In this document: one piece after another, positions 58,573 to 64,000 of the stretch | Numbering within the stretch: position 1 is the stretch's first letter | How the letters are laid out: every line of letters starts with the position of its first letter | Origin: Serratia oryzae | GTDB taxonomy: Bacteria; Pseudomonadota; Gammaproteobacteria; Enterobacterales; Enterobacteriaceae | Direction of reading: 5' to 3' | DNA length: 64,000 nucleotides | Assembly: GCF_001976145.1 (NCBI RefSeq) | Contig: NZ_MOXD01000004.1 | Location: 398,177-462,176, forward strand | Notes under the pieces: generated by a model | Seen by the model: the letters and a program-made list of their open reading frames with translations, nothing else | What the model was told of the DNA's origin: nothing | Databases searched by the model: none | Translations under genes and position numbers: made by a program

Positions 58573-58897
58573 CCTAATTGAGCGTGCGCCCGGCCAACTG
58601 TGTCACCAGGTACACCGCATCGACCGCACCCGGCAAGTTGATATACCAGCGCGGGGCCTGGTGGGGATTGTGGACGGGATGGTAAGGCGCGATTTGCGGC
58701 GCTACGGGGCCGGGTATGAATCGAGTTTTCTGTACCACCACGCCAAGCGGTTTGTGAAACCGGCGGTATATATTCCCTGCGTGCTGTACCTGTCTGCTCC
58801 GTTTTCGGTCTATCCGAACCTGTTGTTGCTGCCCGCTGCACTGCTGATGGGGCTGGCGATCTCGGTGACGATGGGCTCATTTAAGAAGTATTTGTAA
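58573..58897 (+). pseudogene. C-terminal fragment of a conjugative-element membrane protein (TIGR03747/DUF4400 type)
   Basis: The open frame starts without a start codon signal near 58573 (LIERAPGQLCHQVHRIDRTR) and runs to TAA at 58895-58897. GLVGIVDGMVRRDLRRYGAG, ESSFLYHHAKRFVKP and the hydrophobic tail ending TMGSFKKYL match the C-terminal part of the integrating conjugative element membrane protein family (TIGR03747 / DUF4400), which I recognise by the RRDLRR.GAG.ESSF.YHHAKR block. The N-terminal part is missing. Base composition is higher in GC than flanks, fitting transfer. Confidence 0.72.
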
Positions 58898-59290
58898 CTT
58901 TTTAGTTTTCATGTGATAAATAGTTTGGCCATGAAGTGTTTATCATTTATTAGGATAGAGATGTTACTGTAATACTGGATAAAAATTAATTTTGACGTTG
59001 ATTTTTTAGAAGTGAACGAGTGTGTAATTGAGACTGCGGGACTTTACTTAAAGGTTTTAACTGTCTTCAGTAGATTTTATCAGAGGGTTAAGGGTAATAT
59101 AATTTCCAGTCGGTTTATGTAAAGCTCTGCGGGGCTCTTATTGCTGATGTTTACCATAAGATAGTGGGGCAATCTAAAAAGTGAATTTTGCACCTATCTT
59201 TAACGATGATTTTCGTGTGCTGAAAATAGTATCTTTAGTTTTATTAATCACAATTTTCTTACCCTACATTTGATTATAAAAGGAGACGCT
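58898..59290. other. AT-rich gap, nothing seen
   Basis: About 390 bases between the conjugative-element fragment and the frameshifted methyltransferase. I find no gene, repeat or clear promoter, though an AGGAGACGCT ribosome site ends it. Confidence 0.4.
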
Positions 59291-60051
59291 ATGACAATAG
59301 TCAATATCTCACCAGTTGAGTTTTTTTCATTAGATGATTTCATGTATTTTCAACAAGATCGCCTAGATGATAGTGTTACAGATAACGAAGTCAAAAGTGT
59401 TCTAGAGATAATCGAGCAGCAAGGTATATTGGATATTCTGGACACTCCTTGCGGTTATGTTCGTCATAGCAAAGCCTTAATGAGATTGGGACATAGAGTT
59501 ACGGGTATTGATCTATCACCAAGTTTTATAGAACAGGCAAGTATTCATAACTTTGGCGAACGTGGGAGATTTTATTTGGGCGAAATGGACGATATGCTAG
59601 GGGGAGGGGGCAGTTTAATCTGATCATTATTCTTTTCAACTCTTTTGGCTATTATCCGCATTATCGAAATGCTCGTTTCCTTAAGCGTTGCGCTAGCCAA
59701 TTGAAAGCATCAGGAGAGATCGTCATTGATACTATTAATGGTGATACACTCGAATCATCTGGTTTTATGAACAGGGTCGTGATTAGCAAGGGTGATGAAA
59801 GCCTGGTAATAGAAAAAGAACGCTCAGGAATACAATATGAGCAAGGAGTAAATTTACAATATACGATAACATCTTGCCGTAGGGCACATTCCTGTCGTAC
59901 AACGCTTGATGTAGTATTTTATAATCCGAAAGAACTAGAAAATATGCTGCATTATAGTGGTTTCAAACATGTTGATTTCTATTCTGGGCTATTAAGTGAA
60001 AGAGATTGGGATCCAAAGAGTAAAAAAATGGTTGTTGTCGCTAAAAAATAA
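59291..60051 (+). pseudogene. SAM-dependent methyltransferase split by a poly-G frameshift
   Basis: ATG 59291 follows GGAGA. The first 111 codons (to TGA near 59621) carry the nucleotide-binding motif I region ILDTPCGYVRHSKALMRLGH and GIDLSPSFIEQAS, as class I methyltransferases do. After GGGGGAGGGGG at 59600-59610 the frame is lost. One extra G would continue it in the frame QFNLIIILFNSFGYYPHYR ... KSKKMVVVAKK, which ends at 60051 and supplies the rest of the fold (about 254 residues in all). It is either a recent mutation, a phase-variable switch or a sequencing error. The target molecule is unknown. Confidence 0.8.
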
Positions 60052-61077
60052 TCAACCTGTATCCTCCTGCTTCTGGCGATGGAGTGCCAAGGCAGGTAAG
60101 GTATGAATGATCAGCATTCTTATAATATGGTTCGCCATCACAAATCCAGCGTCGGCTTTTAAGGTTAATGCAGCGAAAGACATGGACTCCACGCTGCCAG
60201 GTACCCAGGAAAGTATCAACAAGTACAATGGATAACCGAGCAAAGTAGATGCACCAAAAGCGATAAGGAATGTTACCGTGAGGCTCAGGGCTATAAGTTG
60301 AACAGATGCCCATAGGTGACGCATAAATTCGACTATTGAAAACGCGGTAAAATGATGCCCAATAAGTATCCCCATTAATACCATGCTCAGTTGATTCAAG
60401 ATATCTGGGAAATGTAGCGGTTGAGGTGCCAAGGTATGAAAGTATGCTGAACAAAAAAGTGAAGTAATCATAAATGGAGCAGGGAGATGCCAACGCTCCA
60501 ACAACTTACCAGAAATAAAGCCAATTATGCCTATGCCTCCCAACCATAACGTATTTTGCGTGGAACCAAAATCCGTCCAGTATAAGGAAAGGCTAGAATG
60601 CGTCTCCCCGCCTGCAATGAAGCCTGCAAGCATGGTCAGTGTAATCAGTCGTAGGGCGTGAGAGATAACTATTTTCTGCGGTGGTGCATTGATATGGGTC
60701 GCAAGGGCTAGCACTGCAGCCATTGCTCCCGGAACTGAGCCCAGAATTGCTTCGTCTTTGCTCCAACCTAAGCGGCGGATACACCATTGATAATTGGTAA
60801 TAAATTGCAACAATAAACACAAGCACAATAGGCTGAGTAGAGCAAACAGACTACCAGTTTCCCCGAAAGACATTCCGCGAAACATTAGGCCGATAGAGAT
60901 GCCAAGTGATAGCTGGATAAAGGTAATACTGCCGGGTATGGCACGTATGGATATCCGCCAGCGTTTGAGTACTATCACCACGATGAGAGGGCCGAACATC
61001 ATACCTAAAGGTACGCCGTATAGTGTTAAAAACCAACCAGCCAGTACACACAGCAGAAAGCTGCCTATAAATTTCAT
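60052..61077 (-). CDS. AbrB-family membrane protein (putative transporter)
   Basis: The 341-residue protein has about 10 membrane spans and the two-fold AbrB repeat (GVPLGMMFGPLIVVIVL and the second HLPAPFMITSLF; LGSVPGAMAAVLALA; WVPGSVESMSFAALTLKADAGFVMANHIIR). Proteins of this family are labelled ammonia monooxygenase-like or AbrB; the latter part of the name is historical and not the DNA-binding AbrB. Actual substrate unknown. Its start lies one base after the stop of an upstream frame (61079), so it was once translated in an operon with that truncated gene. Confidence 0.85.
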   Translation of the reverse strand: MKFIGSFLLCVLAGWFLTLYGVPLGMMFGPLIVVIVLKRWRISIRAIPGSITFIQLSLGISIGLMFRGMSFGETGSLFALLSLLCLCLLLQFITNYQWCIRRLGWSKDEAILGSVPGAMAAVLALATHINAPPQKIVISHALRLITLTMLAGFIAGGETHSSLSLYWTDFGSTQNTLWLGGIGIIGFISGKLLERWHLPAPFMITSLFCSAYFHTLAPQPLHFPDILNQLSMVLMGILIGHHFTAFSIVEFMRHLWASVQLIALSLTVTFLIAFGASTLLGYPLYLLILSWVPGSVESMSFAALTLKADAGFVMANHIIRMLIIHTLPALALHRQKQEDTG

Positions 61078-61078
61078 G

Positions 61079-61308
61079 CTACTCTCCCACTATAGCCATT
61101 CTTGAAGAAGCATCGTGCCAGCGGCTTTCCACCGCCAGCTTGGCCTGACTATGAAGCACATCAATGTTTCCTACCGCATAATATTCGCCGACCGTCAGTT
61201 GGCCAATGCATTTTATTCCAGGTACTACAATGTCTTCTGCATTCAGGAGACAGAGCGAATCAGGGCAAACCTTAATACTGCCAAAGGGGCCCTCAGTGTC
61301 AGCATAGT
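61079..61308 (-). pseudogene. C-terminal fragment of a gene cut by an IS, once coupled to the AbrB-family gene
   Basis: The minus-strand frame runs from the IS end near 61308 to TAG at 61079, one base before the AbrB-family ATG. The residues (IKVCPDSLCLLNAEDIVVPG ... SSRMAIVGE) look like a real protein end, and I cannot name its family with confidence. The 5' part has been removed or displaced by the IS3-type element. Confidence 0.55.
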
Positions 61309-62300
61309 TGTCACCCCCTTCTAAAAATGGATCCAGAGGGCGACGGAGTGACAAATGAAACGTATTTCTCCAGAACGTAAAGCCAGCGTGTTGGCAAAAT
61401 TGCTGCCCCCTTACAACATGAACGTCGCGGCTGTTGCACAGATGGAAGGGATATCGGAAGCTACTCTCTATAATTGGCGCAATCAGGCTAAATCAGAGGG
61501 GAAACCGGTGCCCGGTGCAGAGAAAAACAGTGAACAGTGGCCCGCCGAAGCGCGGCTCGCCGTTATCGTGGAAACCGCCACGTTAAGTGAAACGGAAATC
61601 GCCGAATACTGCCGCAAAAAGGGGCTCTATCCCGTGCAGATAGCGCAATGGAAACAGGCTTTTTTGCAGGTTCCTTCTGGTGATGATAAAGCGGCTCTCA
61701 AGCAAAGCCAGAAAGAAAACAAGCAGTTGAAAAAGGAACTGCTGCGTAAAGAAAAGGCGCTGGCGGAGGCGGCGGCGATCCTGGTGTTAAGAAAAAAGCT
61801 CAGGGACTACTACGGGGAAACGGACGAGGACGACTGACACCCAGCGAGGAACGGCAGCAGTTTATCGTGTGGATAAATGAGGCCGTCACTGCCGGTGCCC
61901 GCCGGGCGGTGGCCTGCCGCGAAGTTGAGCCCAGTGTACGCACCTGGCAGCGCTGGCAAACGTCCCCGGAAGACCGAAGAACCACGGCGATACGCCCAGC
62001 GCCCGCCAATCGCCTGAGTGTGGAAGAAGAGCAGCAGATACGGGCTGTCAGCCATCACCCCGAGTATGCCAGCCCGCCGCCGTCACAGATCGTGCCACGA
62101 CTGGCGGATAAAGGCGTTTATCTGGCAAGTGAGTCGACCTTTTACCGGGTGCTGCGTCGTCATGGGGAAGTGCATCATCGTGGCCGTCGTCTCAAGTCGA
62201 GCCGGGTAAAACCGCCGACGACGTTCACCGCATCCGGGCCCTGTCAGGTGTGGACTAGGGATATCACCTGGCTGCCTTCAGTGGTACGAGGCCGCTGGTA
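61309..62300 (+). mobile_element. Truncated IS3-family element with OrfA and partial OrfB
   Basis: The left end probably starts TGTCACCCCCTTCT at 61309. OrfA (61355-61837, 160 residues, MKRISPERKASVLAKLLPPY) has the helix-turn-helix AVAQMEGISEATLYNWRNQA and a leucine-zipper tail. OrfB starts by frameshift near 61822 (LTPSEERQQFIVWINEAV) and keeps the first catalytic Asp (WTRDITWLP), then breaks after VVRGRWY near 62299. The D-D-E rest and right end are missing, so it is inactive. It has interrupted the gene linked to the AbrB-family protein. Confidence 0.85.
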
Positions 62301-62677
62301 TTGTGCCGGTACAGATGATACGCAAAGGACAACCTCATCATCCTGCTGGCGACGGATTGTCACCGGCAGAAAAATTTTATCAAATGACCGGGATGATCGG
62401 GGGGGACAACCGGGGTAGGCTCTGCATATAGTGGTGTATATAACTATTAAGACACTGTATCTGGTATCTTTGTGGCGAGGTGCCGGAAATACCACTTTTC
62501 GGATCTGCTGTGAAAAAAGATAAAATTACATATGCCTAACATAGGTATGGTGCCTGTATAGAAAAGGGATGCGCATATCTTTAGCATATGCATATGCTAA
62601 CACTATGCATATGCACGGAATCCACCTATACTTAGCATATGCAGAGGGCCATGAGGCCATAGTACCAGGAGGACAAC
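62301..62677. other. Gap with broken coding DNA and the vapBC control region
   Basis: From 62301 a short + frame (QMIRKGQPHHPAGDGLSPAE) looks like the end of another transposase-type gene. The last 100 bases hold the repeats listed next and an AGGAGG ribosome site of vapB. Confidence 0.5.
62581..62642. promoter_or_regulatory. Operator repeats of vapBC
   Basis: TTAGCATATGCATATGCTAA (62581-62600) is a perfect 20-bp palindrome. CTATGCATATGCAC near 62603 and TTAGCATATGC near 62632 repeat its half-site. Such spaced palindromes ahead of an AbrB-type VapB gene are the expected binding sites for VapB or VapBC autorepression. Confidence 0.75.
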
Positions 62678-62908
62678 ATGCGAACCGTATCTATATTTAA
62701 GAATGGCAATAACCGTGCCATCCGTCTGCCCCGCGATCTGGATTTTGAGGGAGTTAGCGAGCTGGAGATTGTCCGGGAAGGGGACCGTATCATCCTGCGT
62801 CCCATCCGGCCGACCTGGGGATCGTTCACACAACTCGAAAAAGCCGACACGGACTTTATGACGGAGCGTGAGGACGTTGTCAGCGACGAAGGACGATTTG
62901 ACCTGTGA
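62678..62908 (+). CDS. vapB: VapB-type antitoxin
   Basis: The 76-residue protein starts MRTVSIFKNGNNRAIRLPRD, the swapped-hairpin (AbrB/MazE-like) DNA-binding fold of VapB. The C-terminal half is acidic (FMTEREDVVSDEGRFDL) and would wrap around the toxin's active site. Strong ribosome site AGGAGG. The toxin gene overlaps its end by GTGA. It represses the operon through the repeats upstream. Confidence 0.93.
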   Translation: MRTVSIFKNGNNRAIRLPRDLDFEGVSELEIVREGDRIILRPIRPTWGSFTQLEKADTDFMTEREDVVSDEGRFDL

Positions 62909-63321
62909 ACAAGACCTATATGCTGGACACCAACATTTGCTCATTCATCATGCGCGAGCAGCCGGAAGCTGTGATTAAGTGTCTTGAGCAGGCCGTACTG
63001 CGCAATCACCGCATCGTGGTCTCAGCTATCACCTACGCCGAGATGCGCTTCGGCGCTATCGGAAAAAAAGCTTCCCCGCGCTACGCACAGTTGGTCGACG
63101 CATTTTGCGCCCGCCTGGATGCCGTCCTGGCCTGGGACCGGGCGGCGGTGGATGCCACCATGAAAGTTAAGGCGGCGCTGTCTGCAGCCGGGACACCCAT
63201 CGGTCCCAACGACACGGCGATTGCTGGGCATGCCATTGCGGCAGACGCCATACTGGTGACGAATAATACGCGGGAATTTTCGCGGGTACCGGACCTGAAG
63301 CTGGAGGACTGGGTGAAGTAA
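62905..63321 (+). CDS. vapC: VapC-type PIN-domain toxin
   Basis: The 138-residue protein has a GTG start overlapping the vapB stop. PIN residues are present: Asp8 (MLDTNICSF), Glu46 (TYAEMRFGA), Asp103 (GPNDTAIAGHA) and Asn120-Asn121 (VTNNTREF), so the nuclease centre is intact. VapC toxins cut specific RNA, often initiator tRNA in enterobacteria. Close relatives are common on plasmids and conjugative elements, in keeping with the debris around it. Confidence 0.95.
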   Translation: MNKTYMLDTNICSFIMREQPEAVIKCLEQAVLRNHRIVVSAITYAEMRFGAIGKKASPRYAQLVDAFCARLDAVLAWDRAAVDATMKVKAALSAAGTPIGPNDTAIAGHAIAADAILVTNNTREFSRVPDLKLEDWVK

Positions 63322-63610
63322 GCGGATGGTTTAAGGGATCACCACTCATAACGCCCGGTAGGTTATTTCAACTGCCTGGTAACAGACGTTCTTATTTTAG
63401 TCTGGCATAACGCTATTCTGCCTTCAGTAGATCTACAATGTTGAGAGGCATCAACAGATGATTACGGCTGATACCATAGGGAAAATATACAGCCGAGCTT
63501 TTTGTATGGGATCTTTTTTACTATACATTACCCATTGAAAGAGATGATATTTACTGCTTCGAACAATTTGATAGGCACGATAATACTTCACTAGAGTGGC
63601 ATATTTGTAC
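63322..63610. other. Gap behind vapBC
   Basis: About 290 bases, no gene seen. A 91-residue minus-strand frame (63451-63726) is a chance frame antisense to the IS256 fragment. Confidence 0.4.
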
Positions 63611-63755
63611 CAGGCCCAGATAGAGGAAGCGGCTCTGATGGCGTTGGACAAGTTCGCAGATGTCTGAGATGAAGAATACCCGCAAATCAGCAAAAGTTGG
63701 CGTTCCCACTGGGAAAATCTCAACACGTTCTTCGGTTATCCCGCAGATATGGTGC
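63611..63755 (+). pseudogene. Fragment of an IS256-family transposase
   Basis: The frame starting at 63611 reads QAQIEEAALMALDKFADV, a TGA at 63665 where Trp is expected, then DEEYPQISKSWRSHWENLNT and FFGYPAD, and it stops matching near 63753. This is the segment ahead of the conserved IYTTNAIE block of IS256-type transposases. Both ends are lost, and it has an internal stop. Confidence 0.85.
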
Positions 63756-63783
63756 CCACCTTCGAGTACCTAAAAACACGCAA

Positions 63784-63920
63784 GGTGTTGCGGGGCGCAA
63801 CAGTGATTAAAAATTAAGCGGTGTTGCCGGCCGCAACAGCGGCTAAAAAGTATACAGTGTTGCCGGTAGCAAAAGTGGCTAAAAATCATACAGTGTTGCG
63901 GGGCGCAACAGTCGCTAAGA
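63784..63920. repeat. Four 36-bp tandem repeats with internal hairpins
   Basis: Units start at 63784, 63820, 63856 and 63892 (period 36; the last is shortened in likeness). Each begins RGTGTTGC and contains GTTGC-5 bases-GCAAC (GCAAA in unit 3), then AGTGGCTAAAAA-type sequence. A further half unit may precede (CTAAAAACACGCAAG near 63768). There are no spacers between units, so it is not a CRISPR array. It abuts the IS256 fragment. Confidence 0.85.
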
Positions 63921-64000
63921 TCAATTGTCGCCGTTGAGAAAATACTTTCCCGTTGTTTGAAGACCCACCGTTCTCTGACTATCTCACTCTGCGTCAACTA

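Noticed and set aside
63784..63920. Possible CRISPR array
   Set aside because: Units follow each other directly with no spacers, and no cas gene is in the window.
1..64000. tRNA or rRNA genes
   Set aside because: I saw no cloverleaf-type sequence or rRNA stretch on either strand by reading; a tRNA scan would be needed to be sure.

Overview
The window is a chromosomal segment of a Gram-negative enterobacterium. Evidence includes two chaperone-usher fimbrial operons, E. coli-like tnaCAB, hdeAB and alx, and a urease cluster in the ureABCEFGD - urea transporter - nickel transporter order known from Yersinia. Gene content and base composition point to the Yersiniaceae (Yersinia/Serratia relatives), but species cannot be decided from the sequence alone. 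Layout: 1-1652 holds the start of a BvgS/EvgS-type sensor kinase and its response regulator, facing a 1.4 kb AT-rich gap. 3039-8404 is fimbrial operon 1 (pilin, chaperone, usher, adhesin, small FaeA-like regulator). 8650-13936 is a convergent second fimbrial operon with an attenuating terminator behind its pilin gene. 13937-20360 is gene-poor: a 220-bp tandem duplication, a palindromic intergenic repeat, a Kch-type potassium channel gene, an orphan LuxR-type regulator and a decayed IS630 element. 20271-23580 is the tryptophanase operon with CRP site, promoter, a 25-residue TnaC arrest peptide, tnaA and tnaB. 24012-30787 is an IclR-controlled catabolic cluster: FdrA, a DUF1116 protein, two small membrane proteins (the first DUF3100-like) and an NCS1 permease. 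It resembles the E. coli oxamate carbamoyltransferase genes but lacks the third subunit gene. 30876-33458 is an orphan ydbH. 34072-43887 is an acid-resistance block: hdeA, hdeB, ureABCEFGD, urea and nickel transporters, and a second copy of the Kch-like channel. 44086-46338 carries an unknown protein, a coiled-coil lipoprotein and alx. After a patch of IS remnants, 47225-56552 is a LacI-controlled polysaccharide locus (GH5-like enzyme, LamB-like porin, complete ABC importer, exported GH43). 56663-61308 has a LysR regulator with a divergent SnoaL-like exported protein, a conjugative-element gene fragment, a frameshifted methyltransferase and an AbrB-type membrane protein. The last 2.7 kb is mobile-element debris: a truncated IS3-family element, a vapBC toxin-antitoxin pair with palindromic operators, an IS256 fragment, and four 36-bp tandem repeats that each carry a hairpin. 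How the genes work together: urea enters through the urea channel, Ni2+ through the NiCoT permease, and UreEFGD load the UreABC enzyme, whose ammonia buffers the cytoplasm. HdeA and HdeB protect periplasmic proteins at low pH, and Alx and the potassium channels may help ion and pH homeostasis. In the sugar locus the porin, binding protein, permeases and ATPase carry oligosaccharides across both membranes, with GH43 acting before uptake and the GH5-like enzyme in the cytoplasm.
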